Shown: piece by piece, positions 42,705 through 51,320 of the stretch
Layout of the letters: each line of letters opens with the position of its first letter
Position numbering within the stretch: the stretch's first letter is position 1
Assembly (NCBI RefSeq): GCF_900106525.1
Contig: NZ_FNOG01000006.1
Location: forward strand, 191,390 to 255,389
Direction: 5' to 3'
Origin: Lysobacter enzymogenes
Lineage (GTDB): Bacteria > Pseudomonadota > Gammaproteobacteria > Xanthomonadales > Xanthomonadaceae
DNA: 64,000 bases
Notes under the pieces: model-generated
What the model was told of the DNA's origin: nothing
What the model saw: the letters and a program-made list of their open reading frames with translations, nothing else
Databases searched by the model: none
Program-made: the position numbers and the translations under genes

Positions 42705-43898
42705 TCAACCGCCATCCAACCCCGCATACACCGCATCGCGCAGATCGCGGACGAACTGCCCGTCCATGCCTTCCAGCGCCGTGTTGGTCAGCGCGACCAC
42801 GCTCAGCCCGCGCTGCGGGTCGAGGAACCACGAATGCCCGTACACGCCGCCCCAGGCCAGGGTGCCGCGCGATTGCGGGGTGGCTGCGGCGACGGGATCG
42901 ACCAGCACGGCGGCGCCGTAGCCGTAACCCCAGCCCGGATCCAGGCCTTCGACCGCCTGCAGCGGCGTATGCAACTGCAACAGCGTCGCGACAGTGGCCG
43001 GCGCGAGCGCGCCGTCGCCGCCGCGGCGCAGCGCTTCCAGCAGCCGCAACACGTCGCCGGCGCTGCCGGCCATGCCGGCGCCGCCGGAGGGGTAGGAGCC
43101 GGCTTTTTCGATCCGGCCCGGCGCGTAGCGCAGCACGCCGTCGTAGAACGGCAGCTCGCTTCCGTCGTGCATGCGCAGCGGCCGGCGTGAGCCGTCGGCG
43201 GCGACGCTGTTGCCGTAATGCGCGGCCAGACGCTTGTAGTCGGCGACCTGGAAGCCGGTGTCGGCCATCGCCAGCGGCGCCAGGATCAACTCGTCGATCA
43301 ACTGCGGCAGCGGCGTATCGGTGGCGCGCGCCATCGCCTCGCCGAGCACGTCCAGGCCGAGCGAGTAGCGAAAGCCGGTACCGGGCGCGAAGCGCAGCCG
43401 GGTCTGGCCGAGGCGGCGCAGGTTTTCCTCGATCGACAGGCCCGGCTGGTCGAAGCCGTCGGAGACATCAAAGGTGTCGTAGTCGCTGCCGGCGGCCTCG
43501 CCGAAGCGGTAGCTCAGGCCGGAGGTGTGGGCGAGCAGGTGGCGCAGGCGGATCTGCGGCGCGCTGCCGTCGGCCAGGCGCGGGCGGAACTGCGGCAGCC
43601 AGCGCGTCACCGGCGCGTCGAGGTCGAGGCGGCCGCGTTCGGCCAGTTCGACCGCGGCTGCGGCGACGATGGGTTTGGTCACCGAGGCCAGCAGGAAGAT
43701 CGCGTCCTCGCGCATCAGGCGGTCGGATTCGCGGTCGGCCTGGCCGGCGGCGCGGCGGTAGACCGCTTCGCCGTCGTGGGCGACCAGCACCACCGCGCCG
43801 ACCAGGCGGCGTTCGGCCAGGGCGCGGTCGAGGGCGTCGTCGACGCGGTCGCGCAGGGACAGGGCCGCGGCGGGCGCGACGGAGACGGCGAGGTTCAT
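42705..43898 (-). CDS. Serine hydrolase, beta-lactamase/EstB family
   Basis: The 397-residue protein of the beta-lactamase class C-like family has the SxxK motif ASVTKP (Ser72, Lys75), LLAHTSGLSYRFGE, the tyrosine motif FRYSLGLDVLGE, and a C-terminal GGVYGHSWFLDPQRG block. Such enzymes are esterases or peptidases more often than beta-lactamases. I chose the ATG at 43896-43898. No signal peptide is visible, so it is probably cytoplasmic. Confidence 0.85.
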   Translation of the reverse strand: MNLAVSVAPAAALSLRDRVDDALDRALAERRLVGAVVLVAHDGEAVYRRAAGQADRESDRLMREDAIFLLASVTKPIVAAAAVELAERGRLDLDAPVTRWLPQFRPRLADGSAPQIRLRHLLAHTSGLSYRFGEAAGSDYDTFDVSDGFDQPGLSIEENLRRLGQTRLRFAPGTGFRYSLGLDVLGEAMARATDTPLPQLIDELILAPLAMADTGFQVADYKRLAAHYGNSVAADGSRRPLRMHDGSELPFYDGVLRYAPGRIEKAGSYPSGGAGMAGSAGDVLRLLEALRRGGDGALAPATVATLLQLHTPLQAVEGLDPGWGYGYGAAVLVDPVAAATPQSRGTLAWGGVYGHSWFLDPQRGLSVVALTNTALEGMDGQFVRDLRDAVYAGLDGG

Positions 43899-44216
43899 GG
43901 CAGGCGCTCCTGCGGAAGTGACGGGTGGAACATGGCAGGAATTGTGCAATGCACAAGTGACCGTGGCGAAACACTGCGGTGTCGCTGGCCGGATTGCGCG
44001 CCGGGACGCATCGGCGCAGGCGTTGGGCGCCGTTTGCCGGATGTTGCGCGTGGTTTTGCCGATATTGCGCAACGGCTGCAGGCAAGCGCGCGAGCGCGGC
44101 ATGCCGATCGCGGCGGCTGGGCGCCGCAAAGGCGCGGATCAGTCCGGTCTCACGGCCCCGGAAACGACGAAGGGCGCTTGCGCGCCCTTCGTCGGAACCT
44201 CATTGGCTAGCGCCGA
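43899..44216. other. Gap between the serine hydrolase and rluB, with a terminator
   Basis: This 318-base gap holds the serine hydrolase promoter region and the rluB terminator (44165-44194). I see no gene. A GC-poor stretch with repeated TTGCGC/GCGCAA steps (near 43943 and 44040-44070) may hold a regulator site. Confidence 0.4.
44165..44194 (-). terminator. Hairpin terminator downstream of rluB
   Basis: A perfect 13-bp stem (CGACGAAGGGCGC, 44165-44177, with GCGCCCTTCGTCG, 44182-44194) has a four-base loop. On the minus strand it follows the rluB stop and is succeeded by TTTCCG, so it acts as the end of the scpA-scpB-rluB transcript. Confidence 0.75.
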
Positions 44217-45866
44217 TCAGCCGCGCGGGCCGCGGCCGCCGCCGGGACGGCCACCGCCGCGCGGGCCGCCCGGACGCGGCGCGCCGCCGGGACGGCTGTT
44301 GCCGCCGGGACGCGGCGCACCGGCGCGGTTGCCGCCGCCGGGCTTGCCGCCGGCCGGACGGGCGTTGCCGCGCGCCGGACGATCGCCGCCGTACGGGTTG
44401 AAGCCGCCGGGCGTGGCGTGGTCGGAGGGGAAGCTCGGGGCGTTGCCCGGATGGCCGTAGGGACGCGCGGCGCGCTGACCCTGGCCCTGGCTGCGACCGC
44501 CGCCGTTACCGCCGTTACCACCGTTGCCGCCATTGCCGTACGGGCTGTTGCCGCCGCCCGCGCCGCCGCCGAAGCCGCCGGCACCGCCCTGCGCACGGCC
44601 GCGACCGGCGCCACGCGCGCCGCCGCCGCCGGGACCGCTGGCGCCCGGACGGCCGCCGGGGCCCTTCTTGCCGCGGCCATCGGGATTGCGGTGGCCGCTC
44701 GGCCCGGTTTCCACGCCCTCAGGCACGTACCAGGTGCGGAACGCGGCCGGATTGCCCTCGGGCAGCGGCTTGACGCCCTTTTCCTTGCGGGTCTTGAACG
44801 GCTTGTTGGACTGCTTGGCCGCGGCTTCGCCGCTGACCGTCAGGCCGCCGTGCTTGCGCGGACCGCCGCGGCCGCGGCCGCCGCGGTCTTCGCGCACGTG
44901 GTCGAAGCGGCGCAGTTCGCGGCCTTCGTCGGCGGTGTTGTGGCCGCCGACGTAGCCGTGCGCGCGTTCGCCGGACAGGTGCACGGTCGACTTGGCCGCC
45001 TTGCGCTGGCCGATCACCGGCTGCAGGGTCAGCGCCGAGGGCGTGCCGTCTTCCAGGCCCAGCTCCTTGCGCAGCGCCTCGACCTTGTCGCCGGCCAGTT
45101 CCTGCGAATGCCCGCGCAGCAGCTCGCGCGGCAGCGCCACGCCGCCGTAGCGGATGCGCTTGAGGCGGCTGACCTGGCAGCCCTGCGATTCCCACAGGCG
45201 GCGCACTTCGCGGTTGCGGCCTTCCTTCACCACGACCCGGAACCAGTCGTGCGAATCGGTGCCGCCGATGCGTTCGATCTCGTCGAACTTGGCCGGGCCG
45301 TCGTCCAGCGACACGCCGCGGGCGAGGCGGTCGACCAGGTTGTCCGGCACGGTGTCCTCGCCTTCGGGAGCGCGCACGCGGCAGACGTACTCGCGCTCGA
45401 CTTCGAAGGAGGGATGCATCAGCGCATTGGCCAGCTCGCCGTCGGTGGTAAGCAGCAGCAGGCCGGTAGTGTTGATGTCGAGGCGGCCGATCGCGATCCA
45501 GCGCGCGCCCTTGAGCGCGGGCAGCGAATCGAAGATGGTCGGGCGGCCTTCGGGGTCTTCGCGGGTGGTGACTTCGCCTTCGGGCTTGTTGTACATCAGC
45601 ACGCGCGAGGGCTCGGTCAGGGCGCTGGCGACGAAGCTGCGGCCGTCCAGTTCGATCTTGTCGCCGCCCTTGATGCTCACGCCGATCTGGGCGACTTCGC
45701 CGTTGACCTTGACCAGGCCGTCGGCGATGCGCTGCTCCAGGGCGCGGCGCGAGCCCAGGCCCGCTTGCGCGAGCACTTTGTGCAGGCGTTCTTCCAGACG
45801 CGGCGCTTCGGCCGCGGCGTCGCTGGCGCGCTTCAGGGAAAGCTTGCGACGGGTTTCTTCAGTCAT
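44217..45866 (-). CDS. rluB: 23S rRNA pseudouridine synthase RluB with Gly/Arg-rich tail
   Basis: The 549-residue protein has an S4 domain (about 25-75; ERLHKVLAQAGLGSRRALEQ) and the RsuA/RluB catalytic domain (about 80-250) with the catalytic Asp in GRLDINTTGLLLLT. It modifies U2605 (E. coli numbering) of 23S rRNA. The last 170 residues are an extremely Gly/Pro/Arg-rich disordered tail (GNGGNGGNGGGRSQ, RPGGAPRPGGPRGGGRPGG), much longer than in E. coli. The stop of scpB overlaps its start by 4 bp. Confidence 0.93.
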   Translation of the reverse strand: MTEETRRKLSLKRASDAAAEAPRLEERLHKVLAQAGLGSRRALEQRIADGLVKVNGEVAQIGVSIKGGDKIELDGRSFVASALTEPSRVLMYNKPEGEVTTREDPEGRPTIFDSLPALKGARWIAIGRLDINTTGLLLLTTDGELANALMHPSFEVEREYVCRVRAPEGEDTVPDNLVDRLARGVSLDDGPAKFDEIERIGGTDSHDWFRVVVKEGRNREVRRLWESQGCQVSRLKRIRYGGVALPRELLRGHSQELAGDKVEALRKELGLEDGTPSALTLQPVIGQRKAAKSTVHLSGERAHGYVGGHNTADEGRELRRFDHVREDRGGRGRGGPRKHGGLTVSGEAAAKQSNKPFKTRKEKGVKPLPEGNPAAFRTWYVPEGVETGPSGHRNPDGRGKKGPGGRPGASGPGGGGARGAGRGRAQGGAGGFGGGAGGGNSPYGNGGNGGNGGNGGGRSQGQGQRAARPYGHPGNAPSFPSDHATPGGFNPYGGDRPARGNARPAGGKPGGGNRAGAPRPGGNSRPGGAPRPGGPRGGGRPGGGRGPRG

Positions 45867-46831
45867 TTGTCTTGCTCCGGCCGGTCGTCTTCGGACTCGG
45901 CCTCAAGTTGCGGAACGTGCTCGTTAAGAGCGTCGGTCGTCGTCTCGACGGCGGGTTCGCTTTGTTCGTGTTCGTTCGCGTCCGCCGCGCGCTCGCCCGG
46001 CGCGGCTTCGGGGTCGTCCGAGAGGACGGTGTGTTCGGTGTCTTCGTCCGTCGCCGCGGCGGGCGCGTCGGCGGACTGGGATGCTTGGGGTGGTTCGTCT
46101 TGGGTGTCGGCGCCGACGGCGGTTTCGTCCGTCGCGGCGTTGGTTTCGTCTGCCGCGGCCTCAGCGTCGGCATCGGCCGGCGCTTCGTCGTTGGCGGCGG
46201 GGGCGGCGTCGTTGGCCGCATCCGTCTCGCCTTCGCCGTCGTTGCCGGCGTCGACGCCGGCCGGGATCGGCGCGCCGTCCAGCGGCAGCTGCGGCTCCAG
46301 TTCGCCGATGTCCTTGAGCTCCGACAGCGGCGGCAGGTCGTCCAGGCGCTTGAGGCCGAAGTAGTCCAGGAAGGCCTTGGTGGTGCCGAACAGCGCCGGC
46401 TTGCCGGGCACGTCGCGGTGGCCGACCACGCGGATCCACTCGCGTTCTTCCAGCGCCTTGATGATGTTGCTGCTGACCGCCACGCCGCGCACCTGCTCGA
46501 TCTCGCCGCGGGTGATCGGCTGGCGGTAGGCGATCAGCGCCAGGGTTTCCAGGGTGGCGCGGGTGTAGCGGGTCTGGCGCTCGGTCCACAGCCGCGCGAC
46601 CCAGGCGTGCACGTCGGCCTGGACCTGGAAGCGGAAGCCGGAGGCGACCTCGACCAGCTCCACGCCGCGCTCGGCGCAGCCTTCGCGCAGGGTCTGCAGC
46701 GCGGTCTCCACGCTGTCCGCCGGCGGCGGCTGGTCTTCCGGGAACAGCGCGTGCAGCTGCGTCAGCGACAGCGGCTGGTTGGCCGCGAGCAGGGCGGCTT
46801 CGACGATGCGGGTGATCAGCAGTTGGTCCAT
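45863..46831 (-). CDS. scpB: Segregation and condensation protein ScpB with acidic tail
   Basis: The protein has 322 residues. The two winged-helix domains of ScpB occupy about 1-185 (LALIAYRQPITRGEIEQVRGV and the TKAFLDYFGLKRLDDLPPL block). A highly acidic Ala/Asp/Glu-rich tail of about 120 residues follows. ScpB works with ScpA and Smc in chromosome compaction and segregation. Its 3' end overlaps rluB, the usual order in proteobacteria. The acidic tail precedes a gene with a basic tail. Confidence 0.94.
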   Translation of the reverse strand: MDQLLITRIVEAALLAANQPLSLTQLHALFPEDQPPPADSVETALQTLREGCAERGVELVEVASGFRFQVQADVHAWVARLWTERQTRYTRATLETLALIAYRQPITRGEIEQVRGVAVSSNIIKALEEREWIRVVGHRDVPGKPALFGTTKAFLDYFGLKRLDDLPPLSELKDIGELEPQLPLDGAPIPAGVDAGNDGEGETDAANDAAPAANDEAPADADAEAAADETNAATDETAVGADTQDEPPQASQSADAPAAATDEDTEHTVLSDDPEAAPGERAADANEHEQSEPAVETTTDALNEHVPQLEAESEDDRPEQDK

Positions 46832-46955
46832 TACAGCCGGGATTCGCAGTTCGGGAATGGGGATCGGCCGAGGCCGCGGGCGGGCAGGTGGTGCGGGTGG
46901 AGCGGGGGCGCCGGGACGGGCGGAGTCCGCGACGCGGACGGGCCGGCGCGCCGGC

Positions 46956-47897
46956 TCACGCCTGGCTTTCGTCGTTGGCGGCGTCGTCGAACTCGCTGCT
47001 GAGCTCGATGTCGTCCGGGTCCTTCATCAGCGCCAGCGACTTGACGTAGATCGGCGCCAGCGAACCGTCCTGGACGATCTCGACCAGCTGTTCCTTGGCC
47101 AGGGTCAGCACGCCGAGGAAGGTCACGACCGCGCCCAGGCGGCCTTCCTCGACCGCGAACAGCGATTCGAAGCGGTGGAACGCGCCGTCGGCCATGCGCG
47201 TGAGCAGCTCGCCCATGCGCTGGCGCACGCTCAGCGCGTCGCGCTTGATCGCGTGCTGGGTGTACAGCTCGGCGCGCTTGAACACGTCGTGCAGCGCCAG
47301 CAGCAGTTCCTTCAGCTCGACCGGCGGCGGCAGCCGGATCGAGGCGCGGTCCGGCACGTAGGCCTGCACCGGCGCGGTGTCGCGGTCCTGGCGGGGCAGG
47401 GCGTCGATGTCCTCGGCGGCCTTCTTGTAACGCTCGTACTCCTGCAGGCGGCGGACCAGCTCGGCGCGCGGATCCTCTTCCTCGCCCTCCTCGTTGGCCG
47501 CGCGCGGCAGCAGCATGCGCGACTTGATCTCGGCCAGCATCGCGGCCATGACCAGGTAGTCGGCGGCCAGCTCGAAGCGCATCTCGTGCATGGCCTGGAT
47601 GTATTCGACGTACTGGCGGGTGATGTCCGCCACCGGGATGTCGAGGATGTCCAGGTTCTGCCGGCGGATCAGGTACAGGAGCAGGTCGAGCGGGCCTTCG
47701 AAAGCTTCCAGGATGACTTCCAGCGCGTCCGGCGGGATGTACAGATCCTGCGGGATCTGCAGCACCGGCTGGCCGTGCACCACCGCCAGCGGCATTTCCT
47801 GCTGCTGCGGCGCGGTCGGGCCCGGATTTTGCCCCGCGGCGGCACCGGCGGTGGAGTCCGCAGTGGATTCGTCGTCGGGCGCGGCTTGGTGGGTCAT
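46956..47897 (-). CDS. scpA: Segregation and condensation protein ScpA
   Basis: The 313-residue kleisin has the N-terminal FEGPLDLLLYLIRRQNLDI motif at about 65-85 and the C-terminal winged helix (VVTFLGVLTLAKEQLVEIVQ). It bridges the Smc heads with ScpB. I chose the ATG at 47895-47897 (MTHQAAPDDEST), preceded by a purine-rich site on the minus strand; longer in-frame starts give implausible Arg/Pro-rich sequence. A 124-base gap separates it from scpB. Confidence 0.94.
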   Translation of the reverse strand: MTHQAAPDDESTADSTAGAAAGQNPGPTAPQQQEMPLAVVHGQPVLQIPQDLYIPPDALEVILEAFEGPLDLLLYLIRRQNLDILDIPVADITRQYVEYIQAMHEMRFELAADYLVMAAMLAEIKSRMLLPRAANEEGEEEDPRAELVRRLQEYERYKKAAEDIDALPRQDRDTAPVQAYVPDRASIRLPPPVELKELLLALHDVFKRAELYTQHAIKRDALSVRQRMGELLTRMADGAFHRFESLFAVEEGRLGAVVTFLGVLTLAKEQLVEIVQDGSLAPIYVKSLALMKDPDDIELSSEFDDAANDESQA

Positions 47898-48531
47898 CAG
47901 GAACCGGCCCCTCCGGGCCGTCGGCAAAGCGATGTTGCGACGATGCGCGCGGCACGGGGCCGCGCCGGGCCTGCATTCGGGACGGGCGGGAAGGCTCCCG
48001 AAACGGGGCTCCCTGCGTACCGGACGAAGCGTCCCTACGGGTGCTACGGACCACTCAAAAAAGGTGTGCGCTTGGCCCGAACGGCTCCGACCGGCGCGCC
48101 AGGAAGGGCTTGGCGGCTGGGACCAGGAGGCTTGCGGGCGCGGGCCGGAGGACGACAGCGACGCACGCGTACCGGCGCACCGATGGTGTGCGTGGGAGTA
48201 CGGGTACGGACGTGGCGACGGGCGTGGGGTTCCGGTCGCGACGGGTTTGCTGCATCCGGCCTGACGGCAATCGGGGGTTAGGGTAAGGGCTGGGCGCGAT
48301 GGTGTCCAGCGCCGGCATGAACGGCGGGCGGGCGCGGCGCGTCCGCGCACCACGCGGGCGCCGGCTTGGCGCACAATCTAGAGCAATTGATCCACGCGTA
48401 AGCGACATCGTTATATATAGGCTCGCGGCCGCCGAACGGTCGCCGCGCAGCTGCCGTCGGGGGGCGGCATGCGGCTAAACTGGCGCTGTCGCGGTATTCA
48501 CGGCATTCACGCACGTTTTGGGGAATTCAGG
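47898..48531. other. 634-base gap between scpA and the fifth immunity/effector pair
   Basis: The gap contains the divergent promoter of scpA and, further right, an AT-rich promoter for the immunity/effector pair. I find no credible gene in the remainder. A GC-skewed G-run region (about 48265-48345) carries GGGGGTTAGGG and GGCGGGCGGGCG steps that could form G-quadruplex structure on the plus strand. Confidence 0.45.
48387..48417 (+). promoter_or_regulatory. Sigma-70-like promoter for the detached immunity/effector pair
   Basis: TTGATC (48387-48392), an 18-base spacer and TTATAT (48411-48416, within TTATATATAG) form the best promoter match near this pair and lie 115 bases before the lipoprotein start. 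The TA-rich block stands out in GC-rich DNA. Confidence 0.6.
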
Positions 48532-49104
48532 ATGAAGCAAGCAAGGATTGCGGCCCTCGCTCTGGCCGTGGCGTTGACCGCCTGCAGCAAGCCGCCGGCC
48601 GCCGCGCCCGAGGCCGCACAGCCGGCGCCCGCCGCCCAGCCCGCCGCCACTGCGAGCGCTGCCGCGCCGGCCGCCGCACCCGCGGCCGCCCGCCCGGCCC
48701 TGCCCGAAGGCGCCTGCGCCAAGACCGAGGACGGCTTCGCCACGTTCCTGGAGGCCTACATCGCCGAACCGGACAAGCGCGCCGCCTACACCGCGCCGGA
48801 AATCGAAGTGCGCGACATCAAGGATCCCTCCAAGCTCATCGCCAAGCAAAGCGCGCAGCAGGCCGACCCGTTCCGGATCGTCCTGGTCGACTCGCAATGG
48901 TCCTACTTCGAGCCGGGCAAGCCCGACGGCGAGCTGGCCCGGATCCAGCTCGACCGCAAGCTCGAGGGCGACCGGATGCGCCTGGATTTCGTCAAGGCCG
49001 AGTTCTCGCCCGACGAAGAAGTAGTCAAAACCCTCGGCCCGCCCGAGGCGTATGTGTTCGGTTACGAACAAGGGTGCTGGCAGCTGACCCTGCAGCTGCG
49101 CTGA
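48532..49104 (+). CDS. Putative immunity lipoprotein for the detached M23-like effector
   Basis: The 190-residue lipoprotein has lipobox LTAC (Cys18), then a long Ala/Pro linker (about 20-60). The domain starts ACAKTEDGFATFLEAYIAEPD and ends YEQGCWQLTLQLR. The conserved points match the lipoprotein at 33125, which also precedes an M23 effector. It lies 82 bases upstream of effector 5. I chose the ATG at 48532 (after TTCAGG) because it opens directly on the signal peptide. Confidence 0.77.
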   Translation: MKQARIAALALAVALTACSKPPAAAPEAAQPAPAAQPAATASAAAPAAAPAAARPALPEGACAKTEDGFATFLEAYIAEPDKRAAYTAPEIEVRDIKDPSKLIAKQSAQQADPFRIVLVDSQWSYFEPGKPDGELARIQLDRKLEGDRMRLDFVKAEFSPDEEVVKTLGPPEAYVFGYEQGCWQLTLQLR

Positions 49105-49186
49105 TCGCGCGCCCGCGACCACCGACGCGGGTCCGGCCCCATCACCCAGCGCGCAAGCGCATGAAACATCGACAAGGAGAAGTACG

Positions 49187-50542
49187 ATGCCCAACTACAA
49201 GATCGTCGAATCGGTCGGCAGCAAGGTCCAGGATGTCCACGACTTCCAGGACATCGAGCGCCACCATCCCAGCCGCGGCAACGAGAAGGGCCGCGTCTAC
49301 GGCACGGTCAACGGCGAGCGCGAAGAGCTGCTCGGCAACTACAACGGCAAGGCCACCGTCACCCGCGACGGCGACCACTTCGTGTCCAAGGACTTCGTCC
49401 TGCAGGCCGGCGGCTCGGCCTCGGTCAAGGTGCCCGCGGTGGCCAACGGCTACATCGGCAAGATCGATCCGCGCGACGGCATCGTGCAGATCTACGACAA
49501 GCCGGCCAGCGACCCCTCGCGCGAGATGATCGCCCAGTACCGCCACCTGGACCTGCGCAACACCAACCTGCGCGAAGGCCAGAAGATCGAGTACGGCGAG
49601 CCGGTCGGCATCCAGAGCGGCTTCAACAAGGGCAAGTCCGACGCGTTCGGCAAGCACGTCCACATCGACATCAACACCAGCTACCTGCCGCAGATGGATC
49701 GCTACATCCGCGACATGGACCGCGGTGCGATCACCACCGACAAGCACCCGCCGCACTCGGAGAACCTGACCGGCAAGGCCCAGGTCAGCGACGTGTCGGG
49801 CAAGGGCAGCATCGTCCACAACCCGGGCGCCAGCGCCGGCAACGCGCACAAGCACGACCACAAGCCGGGCGAGAAGCACCACGACGCGCCGGCCGCGCCG
49901 ATGGCCGACGGCGTGCTGCGCAAGGACGAGCGCGGCCCGGAAGTCAAGGCGATGCAGGAGCGGCTCAACGCGCTGGGCTATCGCGACGCCGAGGGCAAGG
50001 CGCTGGTCGCCGACGGCAAGTTCGGCGACCGCACCAAGCACGCGGTGGAGCAGTTCCAGAAAGAGCACCCGGGCCTGACCGTCGACGGCATCGCCGGCCC
50101 CAACACCCTGCGCGAGCTCAAGACCGCGCAGCCGCGCCACGACGCCAACGCCGGCCCGCTGCTGTCCGATCCGGCCCACCGCGACAACGCCATGTACCAG
50201 CAGGCGGTGACCGGGCTGGAGAAGCTCGGCGGCTTCAAGAACCACCAGGAGATCGAACGCGCCGCGGCCGCGCTGACCTACGACGCGCGCGCCACGGGCC
50301 TGACCCGGATCGACGCCGTGGTGTCCAACACCAACGGCAACGGTTTGTTCGCGGTGCAGGGTCAGCCGAGCGATCCCGGCAACCAGCGCGCCTACATCGA
50401 CCGCGCCCAGGCGGTGGGCCAGAGCGTGGAGCAGTCGACCCAGCGCCTGCAGCAGGACGTGCCGCAGTCGGCGCAGCAGCAGGAACAGCGCCAGCAGGAA
50501 CAGCAGCGCAACCAGCAGTCGAGCCAGACCAAGGTCGCCTGA
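49187..50542 (+). CDS. X-T4SS effector 5: M23-like domain + PG-binding + XVIPCD
   Basis: The 451-residue protein has an M23-like fold (about 60-180) with YRHLDLRNTNLREGQKIEYG (His120) and KHVHIDIN (His157, His159). The usual first zinc motif HxxxD is not clear; GDHFVSKDF (His64, Asp69) may replace it. A His-rich linker (AHKHDHKPGEKHHDAP), PG_binding_1 domain (about 240-318) and XVIPCD (about 325-425; MYQQAVTGLEKLGGF, RIDAVV, GLFAVQGQ) follow. It lies about 11 kb past virD4, next to scpA, so it depends on the island in trans. AAGGAG precedes the ATG. Confidence 0.9.
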   Translation: MPNYKIVESVGSKVQDVHDFQDIERHHPSRGNEKGRVYGTVNGEREELLGNYNGKATVTRDGDHFVSKDFVLQAGGSASVKVPAVANGYIGKIDPRDGIVQIYDKPASDPSREMIAQYRHLDLRNTNLREGQKIEYGEPVGIQSGFNKGKSDAFGKHVHIDINTSYLPQMDRYIRDMDRGAITTDKHPPHSENLTGKAQVSDVSGKGSIVHNPGASAGNAHKHDHKPGEKHHDAPAAPMADGVLRKDERGPEVKAMQERLNALGYRDAEGKALVADGKFGDRTKHAVEQFQKEHPGLTVDGIAGPNTLRELKTAQPRHDANAGPLLSDPAHRDNAMYQQAVTGLEKLGGFKNHQEIERAAAALTYDARATGLTRIDAVVSNTNGNGLFAVQGQPSDPGNQRAYIDRAQAVGQSVEQSTQRLQQDVPQSAQQQEQRQQEQQRNQQSSQTKVA

Positions 50543-50588
50543 CCTGGGCGGCCCCGCCGCCGCGGCGACGCGGCGGTGCGCCGCACCC

Positions 50589-50625
50589 AAACGGCCCGCA
50601 TCCTCGCGATGCGGGCTGTTTTCTA
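50589..50625 (+). terminator. Rho-independent terminator after effector 5
   Basis: The arms AAACGGCCCGCATC (50589-50602) and GATGCGGGCTGTTT (about 50608-50621) pair with one G-T wobble and are followed by TTCT, giving a strong GC stem with U-tail just after the effector stop. Confidence 0.85.
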
Positions 50626-50671
50626 TGTCCGCCCGCTTCTACGTCCGCCCGTTCCAGTAAGGAGACTGACG

Positions 50672-50911
50672 GTGGCGCAAGCCCGAATTTTCGCCGACTT
50701 CGCCGATGCGGCGGCCGACGGCTGCCTGCGCCTGAGCGCGCGCGCCACCGTGGACGACGTGCGCCGCCTGGGCGTGCAACTGCGCCCGGGCCTGGTGCTG
50801 GCGCTCAGCGACGGCCAGCGCATGGCCCTGGCCCAGGTGGTCGATTGCGAAGCCTGCGGCGCGCGCCACGCGCGCCTGTTGTCCGAGCCGGCGGCGGTGG
50901 AGCTGCGCTGA
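50672..50911 (+). CDS. Small hypothetical protein, 79 aa
   Basis: A GTG start at 50672 with an ideal AAGGAG (50659-50664) seven bases upstream opens a 79-residue frame. The protein has a compact [21 protein letters not shown] core and two cysteines in [10 protein letters not shown], which could bind metal. No signal or membrane segment. Not recognised. It is followed 109 bases on by a yciI-like gene. Confidence 0.6.
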   Translation: MAQARIFADFADAAADGCLRLSARATVDDVRRLGVQLRPGLVLALSDGQRMALAQVVDCEACGARHARLLSEPAAVELR

Positions 50912-51020
50912 GCGGCGCGACAACGCGGACCGCCGGGTTGGGCAAGTTCGCGCCGCGCCGGCGCCGGTGCGGCTGCCGCTACAATGCGCGCTTCCCCACG
51001 TTGCCGGGTCGAGGTTCGCC

Positions 51021-51320
51021 ATGTGGTATCTGATCGAGGGTTACGACGTCGCCGATGCGCTGCCCAAGCGCGCCGCGGCGCGGCCCGCGCACCTGCAACG
51101 GCTGCACGAACTGCGCGACCAGGGCCGCCTGCTGCTGGCCGGGCCGTGCCCGGCGATCGACGCCGAAGACCCGGGTCCGGCCGGCTTCAGCGGCAGCGCG
51201 ATCGTGGCCGAGTTCGAATCCCTGGAGGCCGCGCGCGCCTGGGCCGACGCCGATCCGTATGTCGAGGCCGGCGTGTACGCGCGGGTCGAAGTGCGGCCGT
51301 TCCGCAAGGTGCTGCCGTGA
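51021..51320 (+). CDS. YciI-like protein
   Basis: The 99-residue single-domain protein has [32 protein letters not shown] and [18 protein letters not shown], the standard YciI ferredoxin-like fold. Function is uncertain (possible lyase/hydrolase). The stop overlaps the next start by 4 bp (GTGA), the common yciI-bolA order of proteobacteria. Confidence 0.9.
   Translation: MWYLIEGYDVADALPKRAAARPAHLQRLHELRDQGRLLLAGPCPAIDAEDPGPAGFSGSAIVAEFESLEAARAWADADPYVEAGVYARVEVRPFRKVLP

Noticed and set aside
42705-43898. True beta-lactamase (antibiotic resistance) call
   Set aside because: It has SxxK and the tyrosine motif but lacks a signal peptide and resembles EstB-like esterases; resistance cannot be supported.
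46956-48374. Long N-terminal extension of scpA
   Set aside because: The added 160 residues are Arg/Pro-rich non-coding translation; kleisin homology begins after the ATG at 47895-47897.
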